64,000 nucleotides of DNA from Micropterix aruncella (lineage: Eukaryota; Arthropoda; Insecta; Lepidoptera; Micropterigidae), in contig OX155951.1 of assembly GCA_944548615.1 (NCBI GenBank), forward strand, positions 40,221,115-40,285,114, read 5' to 3'. Within the stretch, counting starts at the first letter, position 1, and each line of letters opens with the position of its first letter. This document shows, piece by piece, positions 34,565 to 46,009 of this stretch. The translations under genes and the position numbers were made by a program. The notes under the pieces were generated by a model. It worked only from the letters and a program-made list of their open reading frames with translations. It made no database searches and was not told where the DNA came from.

Positions 34565-34618
34565 AACTAAGCCAATTGGGACATGGATCGTTCCGTCCAT
34601 GTCCCAATTGGCTTAGTT
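34565..34618. repeat. Perfect 23-bp inverted repeat, 8-nt loop
   Basis: Arms begin AACTAAGCCAATTGGGACAT and pair perfectly around TCGTTCCG. It lies about 600 bp from the similar hairpin at 33911 but is unrelated in sequence. Confidence 0.9.
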
Positions 34619-35019
34619 TTGGCACGAGTTGATGATTTTATTCGGTGATACCTATTACGTGCTTAGTAGTGATTACTCGCAATTCAACAGCTCTTTAATT
34701 ACAACTCTTTAACAGCTTTAATCGTTAGTACCTACAGTAATTTAATATTTTATTTAAATTTTGTCCAAGTACAAAAATAAAAATAAAACATCTCGTGGAC
34801 GAAGTTATTCAGTTTTTTCATGCCCTGAAAAGTTTGCTTGTTGGCATTTACGAGATCGCACATCTATTGTGTTGATATACTCCTCCTACTTTAGTTAACC
34901 ATTCTTGGTTTGACGCTTACAAATGCTAAGATTTGAGCTACTCATTTTTGGTTAGCCAACGGTTACCTTGCAAAAAATCCATTTAAAAAATAGAACGCGT
35001 TTCTAGATAGATAGATAGA

Positions 35020-35219
35020 TTAGAACCGATAAGGTTATAATATTTTATATATCAAATTTCAAGGCGATCATTTTACAGTTATTCTTTTTATGATCCATAT
35101 AGTGGTTTACAAGTTATAGTCGTTTTATTCAAGCTCATTGACTTGCGCCGAATTTACGCGCGAAAATGTCGCCGGCGTAAGTGACAGCTAAATTTTTACT
35201 TCGCGATTGGAGGGGTTAA
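35020..35219. repeat. Family E copy (E2)
   Basis: TTCAAGGCGATCATTTTACA, TTATTCTTTTTATGATCCAT and TATAGTGGTTTACAAGTTAT match the 55.3 kb element, and the right end reads GATTGGAGGGG then TTAA (35216-35219). The left end is lost beside an (AGAT)n run at 35005-35022. Confidence 0.55.
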
Positions 35220-35244
35220 AAGTTATTTCAAGTTTGTTGCTGAG

Positions 35245-35584
35245 TGAAGCGTCTTTTTTTTAATTTTATTTTATTATTATTAAGGAAACATACAGCTGTT
35301 ACAATAAATTTGTTACAAAATTATTAAGTTTAAAAAATGAAACTAATTACATGTTTCCACTTAAAAACTCATAATTTAAACACAACAATATCATTTTTAT
35401 GAAGAATTAACACACATAGGGAGAGCTGGGAACTGGGAAGAAAGGTGTCATAATAAGTAAATAAAATTATAGTTTCGGGTTAGTTAAAATGTTTTTTTTT
35501 GTTATTAATAATTTGTCGGTCGGCGTAATTCTATCAACACTAATGTTTCTTTAATTACAACGCTTTCGATTTGATTATAAACGT
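35245..35584 (-). repeat. Probable LINE 3' UTR, reverse strand
   Basis: Starts with a T-rich tail (TTTTATTTTATTATTATTAA) followed by GGAAACATACAGCTGTTACA, which resembles the tail of the LINE at 21776 (TTAAAAACATACAGC). The remainder is AT-rich without coding signal. Confidence 0.4.
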
Positions 35585-35902
35585 TCGACCCTTAGAGCAC
35601 ATCTATTCAACATTGGCTTGACCGAGAGCGAGGACTGCCGAATATGTGGCCGAATAAGTGGTCGCTGCCCAGGCCAAGCCGCAAAAAGTCACAGTTGACT
35701 GGGACGAGCCTTTCTCGAACCCAGCGATCTGCTTAACTTGAAGGTCAGTGTTCTGTATAGACTGGTAAGCAGTACCGGGTTAGTAGCAGACCACTGACCT
35801 GGGTCGTGGGTGGGTGGGTAGTTACAAAAGATCTATGTTATAGATCCAGGTGACATCAAGGGCTGGATACAAGCCCCTCACTTTGTTTACTACTACTACT
35901 AA
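35585..35902 (+). pseudogene. LINE C-terminal zinc-finger fragment, copy F1
   Basis: The frame reads HLFNIGLTESEDCRICG, then LGRAFLEPSDLLNLKV after a gap and frameshift, corresponding to the cysteine-rich C-terminus of I/R1/jockey-type ORF2 proteins. The 3' end is a short (TAC)n tail (TTTACTACTACTACTA, about 35885-35902). The same family, with a longer (TAC)n tail, is at 53340. Confidence 0.7.
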
Positions 35903-37810
35903 TTAAAGTGTTGCCTACTATTTTCATAATGCTTTCACTGGAAACCACCTTTTCCTTGAATATTCCACTTTTATTTAAAGTCTATATCGTCAGAGTCTTT
36001 ATCTCCAAGCTTGAAAATTATGCGAAGAGCTAGGATAATGCATCTTTGTTCATTTATATATTTTTTACACTATTTCCCAGATATCCTCTGGGTGTTGCTC
36101 CTTTCGATCTATTTACAAAATGTTCACCCTTCGCTCGCTTTGCTCCTCGGCGTCGTTGTAGTCGTACACGCCCGGGCGCCTGGCCTGGTGCTATTTGGTT
36201 TTTATGATTGCGATTCGGCCGGTTGAGTACTCGACTCGCCTCTTTACTGTTGGTTTCGGGTATAATATTTGCGACATTTCAGCATTGTCGCAGAGTGGCC
36301 TATAAAGAAAACACTTACTTCCCCAATTGCGGTTTAACAGTAATGATATCAAACACTCTCCAGTTCCTAAATTCAGTCGGAATTGATGTAGAAGAGTTGT
36401 TTATACTATTTAAAACTACAATAGCCGTGTACTTTATTTGAAACTATCATTGCACGAGGAGAGAAATTGGGAGAGGGAGTAAAGAGAAAGGGAAGACCTG
36501 GTTACTTAGTTACTAAAGTAATATTTTTAGAGGTAAGTAAACAATGCAAGTTTTATATATTTGCTAGAGATCGTTTTTGAAATTAAGCATATTGAAAGAT
36601 TAGGAGTAAAAATCAATATTATGAGAAGTAATTTTGTGAAAATTTTCAGACGCTGACCAAAGTAAGGGATCGTGTAAACTTTATGGTTCGAAAAGTCTCC
36701 GTCAAAATTATCTCCAGGAGAACACAACAGAGCAGAGCAGGTACATGAACATCTTTCCTTCAACGTACATGCAAGAACATTTGATCATACTTACGTAGAC
36801 CGAAGATAAACCATATGTATATATTTCGCAAACCTTCCAGTTTGCTCTTTAAGTAGCTTTTAAACGCGTTTGATTATATATATATACGTAAGTCTAATAT
36901 CTTTTTAAGGCCCAGAAACTTTTATTGAGAATCATTAATAAAAAAACCTCCCTGATTTACTTCAGGGCAACTGCCTAATGTACTTTATACATGTATATAA
37001 CTATATGGACTTTATATATGCTAAAAAAATCGTAATATAGTAGGCAACAACGAAATAAAAACTACGAGGACTGGAGAAGGTTTTAAATTTTGTGATACCT
37101 CGGCTAAAAACGGCATTCGCATAAAGCAGGATTAATAAAGGATTGGCACCCCGAACGTACAATGAACTTGAAGAACTTGTTAATATATTATATAACATAG
37201 ATAGTCCCAAAACTATGATTAATAAATTGTTATTGGAGTTGTGACATTCTGGAAAAAGAACTGTCAATTTTAGTTTAATTTGTTTATCAAATATGACATA
37301 TTTTACACGTGTGATACGTCAATTATTATTATTGTGTGTATTTTAAATAGGTAGTAAATATATTATGTATGTATATTTGTTCTCCATTTCTACATATACT
37401 ATTGTTTATACATCTGCGCAATCCAATTTGAGTAGTATATCGCACATCCAGGTACAGACGCAAGCTTAGTTAGATGTGTCACGGACTTCGGGTTGCATGG
37501 GATTGCGATAAACCAATTTATGTCTTTTTTTAGTTTTAATTTCAGTGTGTTGTTCCAATGGAATCACAGACAAGTTATACGAAATGAAAATATTTAAATA
37601 AATAAATATAATTTAACTGGACAATCCTTAGGTCGACTTCGATCGGGTCTCTGCATATGCTTAGCCTTTTATCCTTATTCCTACACCGAATCAATAGTTG
37701 CAGTCACAAAAGGAGAACTTGTAAAACAGCTGTAATCAAACCATTAATACTGCGTATTCTCTTAGATAGGTAAAGTAATGAAACAAAACTTATCCATGCA
37801 TCTTGGTTCT
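35903..37810. other. Unassigned stretch, no gene seen
   Basis: Contains a short GC-richer patch at 36120-36240 and long AT-rich DNA. Frames at 36011, 36208, 36527 and 37001 show no domain. An AAATAAATA stretch near 37595 may be a LINE tail remnant. Confidence 0.35.
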
Positions 37811-38098
37811 GTTTGTTTGTTTGTTTATTTGTTTATGCTCTTTATTGTAAAAAAATCATAATGGGCGAGTTTACTGTCATATGACAATCTCTTACAACCA
37901 ACCCTACTTAGACGTGTTTTATGTATGTGTGCAAATAACATGTCTGTAAGTGTGTGTCTTGTTATTGCATTCGATCGACAGAACTGAAAATGCAATTCCG
38001 TTAATTTGATCCCAACAGAAAATGGCGACCCAGCCGGGAATCGAACCCGGGACCTTACAATGTAAGATCAGGCGACCTAACCACTATGCCGCCGGGCC
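37811..38098 (-). mobile_element. tRNA-derived SINE
   Basis: Read on the reverse strand, it has a tRNA-like head (38098-38023), a short body, and a LINE-type tail (GATTGTCATATGACAGTAA, CTCGCCCATTATG, ACAATAAAGAGC) ending in AAACAAATAAACAAACAAAC at 37811. The tail block is shared with LINE 3' ends at 32.2, 39.4 and 46.5 kb, which identifies the likely mobilising family. Transcription would be by RNA polymerase III from the boxes in the head. Confidence 0.85.
38023..38098 (-). promoter_or_regulatory. tRNA-like SINE head with A and B boxes
   Basis: The acceptor strands GGCCCGG and CTGGGTC pair, followed by G and CCA. CGGCATAGTGG fits the A box and GGTTCGATTCC is a perfect B box in an intact T arm (CCGGG-TTCGATT-CCCGG). 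The anticodon arm does not fold properly, so it is not a functional tRNA gene. Confidence 0.85.
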
Positions 38099-39380
38099 GT
38101 GTTTTGTCCATGGAGTTGACTATTATTTTTTATGGTTTACAAAGTATACTTCTTTCTTTCGTTTTGGAGCCTCAAATCGGTGAAGTAGCACACGAATAGG
38201 GGATTTATATTAGAAATCGAACAAGGCGAAGATACAGAGGATTCAGGACATTATCGACAGCAAGCCATTTTCCACCCATATAATATGCGAGAAATATGGA
38301 AATCTATTATTTTCAAAAGAATTAATGCGAATATGATTATAACAGTATGCGTTCAAAAACTGTTAAGCGGTGTAGACATAGTAACGAGCTGACGGTGTGC
38401 GGCGAATGATCGCGGTTAGCTGATTCATGCAGCGCCATCTGTTGGCAACTAAGCAAATTAGCAACTACCTGGATCAAGGAAAAAGCATGAGACACAGTAA
38501 GAAGTAATAGGAATTGCCGGAAGATTGCAGCTTAATGTAATTTTATTCAATTTATTTTTTAGAGCGGTATAATATAGGTAACATTATTTAAGTAATGCGT
38601 ACATTTTGTAATCTGTAATAGTTAACATTTTATAAATGTCTTTTTATATGTGTTATGTTAAGTAATAATGCTGCGCCAACGAGTATATTGATTGAAATAT
38701 ATTTTAGTTCGTTATAAAGAATATGCCATTCTATAAAAATGATGCCAAATGCTTATTCTTAAGTTATAATCATAAAACCATGTCCTATAAAGTCAAAATA
38801 TGACAAGCTCGAATTGAACCTCTAATGCTGCCTATCCGTATTTTTACCATATCAGTGATTCATTCATCAAGGAAATAATTTTAATTATTTACACAATTAT
38901 CTTTGAAATAAGATACTACGGTCTTCTAAAAAAGTTAGCGTCAATAGCAAAGAGTCCCCGCGATGGTTGTGTCTCGTAAATAATCCCGCCTTATTCCCGC
39001 ACCAAACATCCGTCCTTTTCTGTGCGGGAGATCCGTTTACCTCACGGGTAAATGAAAAAGAAGTTAGAAATAAATAAAAAAGGAGAGCTCTGGCGGCGGC
39101 GCTAGGCAGAGGAATAGAGAAGGAAAGAGAGGTGAAACGGGTGGTGCTCAAATTAGGAGCAGCTCGCGTTTGAACCGCGCGTAACCCACCTACCTTACCT
39201 GTCTCAATGTCGACTGCGTGTTGTTGATACTTTGGAAACCAAATGAATAATAAATAACAATACTGTTGACCAAGCTTGAGGAGGGAAGATTTCAGAAGAA
39301 ATAAATGTCAATAAGTAATATACGTAAATAATAGTAAAGAAAAATAATAAGAAATTTCATTTATACTTAAAAATAAAACA
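38099..39380. other. Unassigned stretch, no gene seen
   Basis: AT-rich except 38890-39200, a balanced block with an AG-rich run at 39090-39140. GCAGCGCCATCTGTTGGCAA lies at about 38429. No frame with recognisable content. Confidence 0.35.
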
Positions 39381-39383
39381 CAA

Positions 39384-39430
39384 AAAGGCGAGCCTATTGC
39401 CACATGACAATATCATGCACCTACATGTGC
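39384..39430 (-). repeat. LINE/SINE tail fragment
   Basis: Reverse complement reads ATATTGTCATGTGGCAATAG then GCTCGCCTTTTTGTG, the same tail block as in the SINE at 37811 and the LINE at 32160. Confidence 0.6.
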
Positions 39431-39489
39431 ATTGAAAAAATAAAAATTATAAACAAAATGGTATGTCTATGAAAAGCAACACACAACCC

Positions 39490-40258
39490 TATTTCTACAA
39501 GTATTGTTCTACACTCTGTTTCTACTCCGGGCTACACGTATTGTTCTAAATCCGCTTATGACAGCGCAGAAGGTGCTTCTTCGGGTTATTGCCAAGAAGC
39601 CCCGAAGGTACCCCTCAAACGACTTGTTTTTAGAGATAAAGATATTAGACATCAGGCAGGTATATGCAAAAACAGTCTTTCTCAACTACCTGAAAAGTAA
39701 AGATACTCACGTTAAACATGAGCATAAAATTTCAACGAGGAGCACCACAACCTTTAAACACATTGTACAGAAAATCCGAACATCCTTCGCCCAAAGACAC
39801 TTTGGCTTTATAGGGCCCAAACAATCTAAAAGAATCTATAAAATCATGCCAACAAACTAAGTCAATTCAATTAAAATTTAAAATTACACAACATTTACTT
39901 CAACTTGGTAGAAATGAGGTGGAAAAGGCAATAATTCATATTTTAAAGTAAAAGTCTGCCTTATTATTATTGCCATATCACTACACTTTATATTTTAACA
40001 CTATTTATTTATTTGTTATACAACATTCATTTTACGACATTTTATATTAATATTTATTTCCATGACCATGCTATATCAATATTTTTAAATATAATTTTAA
40101 GTTTAATTTGAATTTGCTTATCTATTTTATATTTTATCATATTTTGTATGTTTCGTTTTAACACTATGTGCACATGAATAAATCTTTGCCATACATAGAG
40201 TCTTCCTTGGTACGGGCTATGGCCTAGTTAGGCAGATTCCGGTTTTTGAATGAAAAAA

Positions 40259-40297
<39 letters not shown>
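39490..40297 (+). pseudogene. LINE C-terminal fragment with (ATT)n tail
   Basis: The 39504-39860 frame reads TAQKVLLRVIAKKPRRYPSN, DLFLEIKILDIRQVYAKTVF and FAQRHFGFIGPKQSKRIYK, typical of the last domain of CR1-like ORF2. The 3' UTR carries GGCTATGGCCTAGTTAGGCA and ends in (ATT)n at 40258-40297, the microsatellite 3' end of CR1-type LINEs. The frame is unbroken over 118 codons; the 5' part, including the RT palm, is absent. Confidence 0.8.
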
Positions 40298-40467
40298 TAA
40301 CCCTAGATAGCTAACTTCCCTGAACTTCTATGATAAGCTAACCATTCGACTTTTTGATGATAATTTTCAATGTGTATTTTTACTAAAATGTTATTATAGT
40401 TTAATCAATACGGGTTATAAATTAAAGATAGCTTCTTACAAAAATGAATATGTATTGACTTTTTATA
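40298..40467. other. Short unassigned AT-rich stretch
   Basis: Nothing recognised between the LINE tail and the hAT-like element. Confidence 0.35.
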
Positions 40468-40475
40468 TACTAAAT

Positions 40476-41134
40476 CATAGGTCTCCAAACTTTCCAGTCT
40501 TAGGGCCATACTGATTCCTCCCGTAAGTTTCAAGGGCCAAAAACGTGAAATCTGTCTCCCAGCAATGCAGTCAGCAGTCCAGAAAAACACCCCCTCCCCC
40601 CCTTCCCACTTTCCTCCACTGACTAATACATAATTTTGTCGAAACTACAAACTGTTGTCAGTGGAAAATTTCAGTTACATAAATTTCATTAGTATTTTAT
40701 GTTATATTGTCTATATGGTTGATATATTAATAACGTTAGTATTAATTATATCAATATTTCAATTATTAGTGTAACATTTCAATTATTCGTTTGGTATTAC
40801 GCTTGTTAAATTTTCTGCGTATTATACTTGTCATTAAGCTTTACCTAGCAAGTAAATAAAACCGAGTTATTATAATTCTGTGTCTTTTTATCCAACTTAT
40901 TGTAACAACAACTAGAACTGTCAACTACAACGGGCGAACCCGTCACCTCAGGAAGTTTTAACGAAATATGATCGTTCTATATCCCGTGAAGTGTTATCGT
41001 AACAGCAGCAAACAACAATAAGCCATTATCTGTCGCGTGCCGGATTGATGGCACTGTTCATTAGCTGTCGCGGGCCGGATTGATGACCCCGGCGGGCAGG
41101 ATTTGGCCCGCGGGCCGTAGTTTGGAGACCCCTG
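40476..41134. mobile_element. hAT-like non-autonomous element with 8-bp target duplication
   Basis: The ends CATAGGTCTCCAAACT and (reverse complement) CAGGGGTCTCCAAACTACGG are inverted and match the classic hAT terminus pattern. Flanks TACTAAAT (40468-40475) and TACTAATT (41135-41142) agree at 7 of 8 positions, the expected hAT target duplication. No transposase frame is present in the 659 bp. The right part contains a tandem TGTCGCG...GCCGGATTGATG. A family A terminal fragment lies inside, at 40905-40993. Confidence 0.8.
40905..40993. repeat. Family A terminal fragment inside the hAT element
   Basis: ACTAGAACTGTCAACTACAA, the CGGG-CGAA-CCCG hairpin and GGAAGTTTTAACGAAAT are family A's hairpin end; the copy stops after about 90 bp (CCCGTGAAG). 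It postdates, or was captured by, the surrounding hAT-like element. Confidence 0.75.
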
Positions 41135-41142
41135 TACTAATT

Positions 41143-41701
41143 CACAAATCTTAAATAGCATATGTTTCTTTGGGATCAATAAGGCACTAACAATGACTTA
41201 ATGTGTAAAGTTCAAGAATGAGGTTAGAAAGTTAGTTTTGTCTTTGGTATTAAATATGTAATTAAATTACAAAACCTCAAAAACACTCGATACTAAAATA
41301 GCTCGAAGAATGTGGCTGAAGATAAAGTATCAAAATACGGCAATCCACCCTAGTCTGCCGTGTTCGCCGTCGTCGCGGAATAACGGCACCTCACGCCCCT
41401 ATATTTTTGCGCGGGGTGGCGCGATGGGTCTCCTGTGGCCCTCAGCGCACTAAACCAAGGCCCACGTACGGCGTACGCGGCGCACTCCGCAGCGCACTCT
41501 CACCGTCTTCTCGTGCCTCTGCCATTTCCAAAGTAAAAGTAAGCGCCGTACGCCGCGCCGCCGTCTACACTCACTGTCTTCCCTTATTTATGGCCGAGTT
41601 GCCCGCCGAAACGGGACACTGACAATCAATTAAATTGTAAAGAAAATTTCCGGAAACGAGATAAAAGACAGACAAAGATATGATAATTTAGAAAATCAAA
41701 A
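41143..41701. other. GC-rich island (41340-41625) without clear coding content
   Basis: A CpG-rich block with CCCACGTACGGCGTACGCGG and AGCGCCGTACGCCGCGCCG, which share the inverted core GGCGTAC/GTACGCC. The 71-codon frame at 41407 has no domain. Candidate promoter or regulatory DNA. Confidence 0.25.
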
Positions 41702-42445
41702 TACGCTACTGCCGTTGCAAAATGTGTACTATTGTATTTAGAATTATTAAAAATAATTTGTTTGCTCTGAAAAGCAAGTTTTTTAAAAGAATAAAGTTCT
41801 TCGTTAAAACAATATTCGTCGAAACAAAATTGAATTTACTGAAGCTCCGTTACGCCCCCGTTGACGCATATTTTCTCTATAAACATCCAGTGCTTATAGA
41901 CTATTGCGAATTCTTTGAGTCAGTCAACGGGCCTAGCCTAAGGCCCGTGACTTTTTCTGCTACGCAATTACCCTTTAGTAAGGCTTCACGTGAGCCAGGT
42001 CCATTGGACCGGCTGTCGCCCTTTGGCAGGTACCTTAAAACGATCGCGAGCCGCCGCAGTCGCACTCAGTTGGTTGCCCTTGATGCTTAAGTAATAAAAC
42101 AGTTTTTTATGAAATATTTGTGGTTTATGTATTTATCCATATAGAGTACCTATTTATTTTGAGTATATATTGTTTATTTTAAGTATATATCAGACATTTT
42201 ATTTGATACTAAACACGGTATATTTACCTTAATTTATTGATATTGGGACATATAGGGTATTATTTTTTTGACATTTTGACATGCTAGTTTTTAATGACAC
42301 TTGGGGTGACATAACGATACTACGAATACCACACACTTTTAAATCGGTTCAAGCGTTTGGAAGTTATGGTGGAATAAATAAACGCAAAACATACATACAT
42401 GAACCCTAAACATATTACACTCTTTTTTGTTGGGCAGTCGTGTAA
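41702..42445. mobile_element. Family D repeat, copy D2
   Basis: The uninterrupted counterpart of 20592-21499: ACTGCCGTTGCAAAATG at the left, GGGCAGTCGTGTAAT at the right, with the internal blocks in the same order and without the 203-bp MITE or the 65-nt hairpin. A 122-codon frame (41722-42090) is open but unlike any family I know, and it is not kept in D1. Confidence 0.65.
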
Positions 42446-42475
42446 TATTAATAATGAAAAACGGTACGAAACATT

Positions 42476-42530
42476 TGTTTTTTTTTTTTTTTTTTTTATT
42501 TTATTATTTTATTATTTTACACCCATAGAC
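42476..42530 (-). repeat. Poly(T) / (TTTTA)n tract
   Basis: About 22 T followed by TTATTTTATTATTTTATTATT, probably the tail of a reverse-strand retroelement. Confidence 0.6.
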
Positions 42531-43174
42531 TGCAAATGCAAAAAATATCCTGAAAATATTTAACAAAAAAACATAGTTATTATATAGTTATATGTATATA
42601 AAACCATTACTTAAATGGGTACAATAATATTAGTCATACCCTTTTAAATTCGTTTAGGTCATAGATCATAAGTGTCATAAGTGTCTTATCACCTTATATC
42701 ATCATCTCCTCAATGTTTTTTTTTTAATTTGACATACTCCAGCTGGTTAATACAAAGATCGGTAGTAGATTATAGAATTTAATTCTAAGGTTTAAGTAGC
42801 TGTTCTGTACCTCTTCCAGTCTTATTCGGGAAAAGCATAAAAGGGAGCTACTTTGGTATGGTGAGAGTGAATGTCAGCATTAATTGCAGTTTATGTTAGG
42901 TGCTGTCTGGCAAACATAAATATACAATAGCGCAAATTGCCAGAGTATGTAAATTAATTTCGGCGTATTCATAAAAAAAACATTAAAAAATATTTTTTTT
43001 CTAGAAATCATCAAAAAATTTATTGGTTTTTATGAGCTAATATCTAAATTTTTTTGTACGTAAAGAAGCAAAAATAAATATTACCTTTGATGTAGAATCT
43101 AATTAAGATCACGATAGTATTTACAAATTCTAAATAGGGTTCCGTATTTTTTCGTAAGTACAAGTACAAGTTAG
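42531..43174. other. AT-rich stretch, no gene seen
   Basis: Possibly the 3' UTR of the reverse-strand element whose tail is at 42476; no coding sequence visible. Confidence 0.3.
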
Positions 43175-43437
43175 AAATGCCGAGTTTTTTTCACTTTTTC
43201 GACTTTCTTATTTTTATTCATAATTATTTAATAGTTTTACAAAATGAAATATCAATATTCTAGATATAAAATTTCAATGCGATCATTGCACAGTTATTAT
43301 TTTTATGATTGCTATAGTAGTTCCATAGTTATAGTAATTTTTGTCGAGCACGGCGATATTGCAAGAAATTCTAATAAATTGCCGAGGTCTGCCATGAAAT
43401 TATGCCGCTACTCGAAGGGCTAAATATAAGATAATTT
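43175..43437. repeat. Family E copy (E3)
   Basis: TTTATTCATAATTATTTAAT, ATTTCAATGCGATCATTGCA and GATTGCTATAGTAGTTCCAT match the element at 55170. The right end reads CTACTCGAAGGG then CTAA, a one-base change from TTAA. Confidence 0.6.
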
Positions 43438-44993
43438 ATATTACAAATCTTTGTTATATGTAAATTTTATCCGTATGATTATGGTACCAACCGCGGTAGC
43501 TAACGCAACAGTGTAAATCATTCATTGAAAAACACTTACAACTAGGAGCTTCCAGCCTTAGAACAAGGTTTTACTAAGTTAGGCGGCAGCAGCGACATCC
43601 CTGCTGATATTCCCATCGACTGTGTTCTACATAACTTGACATTGTAAATTAATAATTGTGTTAATATTAGCGGAAATGTATTTGCAGTAACTTTTGAAAC
43701 ATAAACAAATATTAGAATATGAGTACCTTACACAATACGGATTTTTTGGAAATATAACTTAAAGCGACACTCTCTGTAAACAAATACCCTATTTTATTTA
43801 TTTATTTTTATTTACACAAACATTCAAATGCATGCTCATAAGAGAAAATGAATTTACAATTAATAAAATGCCGTTGCATGCTTTTAGACTATTAGATATA
43901 CATCTGTCTGAGCCCAGGTTACATAGCGCATACAATTAATTTATTTTATTTCAAAACATACAAAATATGCCCTGCCTCAGCATGGTATACTAGGATGATC
44001 AAGGCAACGCTATTCAAAAATTGAACGTTTTATTAGGTAAAATTGGGCGTCAATGTCAGACGTTGCATGAAAATGAGCCTTTCGTTTTTACGATCGGCAA
44101 CTGACGTAATTTGTTTCTTTGAATTTTGAATGAAAACAAATTCCATATTCCGAGTAAAATACCAAACCCCGTTCTGGGAATCAACAAAGTACCAGGCTCC
44201 TTTAATACGCATTATCCCTTCCCATCTATTGGTTGGGGCGTGCTATGCGGCGCTTAAATGAAATTTATTCGATGACACCAGATTTTGTTATTTTTACTGC
44301 CATCCCCCACTCGTTTAAATTACAGGCTATTAATTATTTATTCTTATATGATAGCTAGTATTATAAGTGTCTATATATTTGTATAATTACGGTGATATCT
44401 TTATTAATTTTACTTTCAATGCATTGGTTTTACTGTAATGTTGATTATTAATAAGCGAATAAACAAATAAATAAATAAATAAATCTAGCAAGTAAAATGA
44501 GAGCAAAGATGTGAGTATTGTAATGTGTATAGCGATATCAGGAAGTGGGCTTGCCTTATCAAAAGAGTGCGTAGCAGTTACACTTTACTTGGTGCATCAG
44601 AAAAACACAGATTTTAATTTAATGTATTTAACTTGAGCTCAGAGAGATGTATACCTATGTAGATTTAGAAGCATGTGACTATAATTTCTGGATTGTAAAT
44701 TATTGTTCTTATATATGATATTGCACTTGAATATGTATGTAACTAATGAATTAATAATAATAAATAAATAATATGTCAGTCTTATACAAACTGATATTTA
44801 AAAGGATATAAAATTCTGTATTCTGTATTCTATTCAGCAACGCCGTATTCGGTCCTATGATTGCAATAAAGCCGCCGTCATTAGGAAACTCCCGTTGAAT
44901 GCAAATGCTACGAAGCTACATTAGTTCTGTACGTGCGAATTGTATTGAAGCGATACAAACGCAAAGAAAAAACTAATAAAAATATAAAATAAA
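43438..44993. other. Unassigned stretch with a less AT-rich block
   Basis: About 44020-44300 is AT-poor and non-coding (GGTTGGGGCGTGCTATGCGG, GAATCAACAAAGTACCAGG), a candidate regulatory island. An (AAAT)n run at 44460-44483 may be a LINE tail. The rest is AT-rich with no gene. Confidence 0.35.
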
Positions 44994-45137
44994 ATGCACG
45001 TGAGTGAGAGGCACGCGGCCGAGCTGCGTCGAGACGGCGACGCCGAGGCGGCCAACGCCGCCGACCGACGCCGCGACGCCCGACTGCTGCTGGCGCCCTA
45101 CAGCGACTTTACAGATGCTACATGGTATTGCCGGAAG
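44994..45137 (+). CDS. Possible first coding exon of an unknown gene
   Basis: An ATG in good insect context (AAATAAAATG) opens a frame reading MHVSERHAAELRRDGDAEA, then ADRRRDARLLLAPYSDFTDA. The codons from 45012 to about 45105 nearly all end in G or C, in sharp contrast to the AT-rich flanks, as expected of real coding sequence. Possible splice donors follow: ATG|GTATTG (exon end 45124) and AAG|GTCGAA (exon end 45137, phase 0). Past that point the sequence becomes AT-rich and the frame stops at 45194. I do not recognise the protein, and no further exons were identified. It could be a chance frame in a GC-rich island. Confidence 0.35.
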
Positions 45138-45194
45138 GTCGAATTATTATTTTTATTTTATAGTAAACTTACAGATAGCAAATACGTGATATAA

Positions 45195-45700
45195 TAATTA
45201 AAAAACAAATTTAAACAAAACAAATTTACTATCCTATGAACAGTTTACAATGCTTGCATTACAAATTAATATAGAAATAACATGTGAACTTTGATAGTGG
45301 GAAAAAGTAATAAGGCTAGTAATAATATAAGGGTAAGAAAAGTAATAATAAGGTAAATTGTTAATGAGGTAAGTTCAAGAAAGGGATATATAAAGCAAAA
45401 TAGAACTATGAATAATTGTATAATATAATAGTATGGTATAATAAAATAGTCATATAATACAGTACACTAGTATGGCAGTTAGTGAAATCTTAAAAAGTAT
45501 GAGATAGGCTAGGTATGATCAAATCTTTAATTAAATTGATGGAATGGATTCACCCCTATTACGATTCTTTAGTCTGACCAATTCGTTCTTCAGCTACTAT
45601 CCGGTAGCCTCCTCGAATCATAATTATAATAATAAAACGCCTTATTTGTTGAAACTTCAAACTAATAGAAAAACATGTTTTGCGGTGAAAAAAGGTAAAA
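45195..45700. other. AT-rich stretch, no gene seen
   Basis: Nothing recognised. Confidence 0.35.
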
Positions 45701-45965
45701 ATAATTATAAAGGCAGGTTTATAATTATATATTTATAATTATAATTATAATTATCAAATGTATCTAATATCAAAATCTGCCAGAAAAAGAAACACCATAA
45801 AATAAATTTAAATAAGAAATAAATCTGTAATGACGGTGGCAAAAGAAGAGGGAGGCGGGAGGCGAGGAGAGAGAAATCTTTGAGGCTGCATTTAAAGCAA
45901 TACAAACTCGATACTATTTCTACATGAGTGGGTAAAGCATTCCAGAGACGCCACTATGTATGGCA
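45701..45965 (-). pseudogene. LINE C-terminal stub, reverse strand
   Basis: Reverse-strand translation reads WNALPTHVEIVSSLYCFK then CSLKDFSLLASRLP, the WNxLPxxV...FK..LK ending of CR1/jockey ORF2. Further 3' the sequence becomes AT-rich. It is arranged back to back with the + strand LINE stub at 46010. Confidence 0.6.
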
Positions 45966-46009
45966 AAGGTGTGCGAGTATAAACTACTACTATGGCCAAT
46001 GATCGAGAG

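Noticed and set aside
38023..38098. Functional tRNA gene on the reverse strand
   Set aside because: The T arm and acceptor are tRNA-like and CCA is encoded, but the anticodon arm does not fold and a SINE body and tail follow directly.
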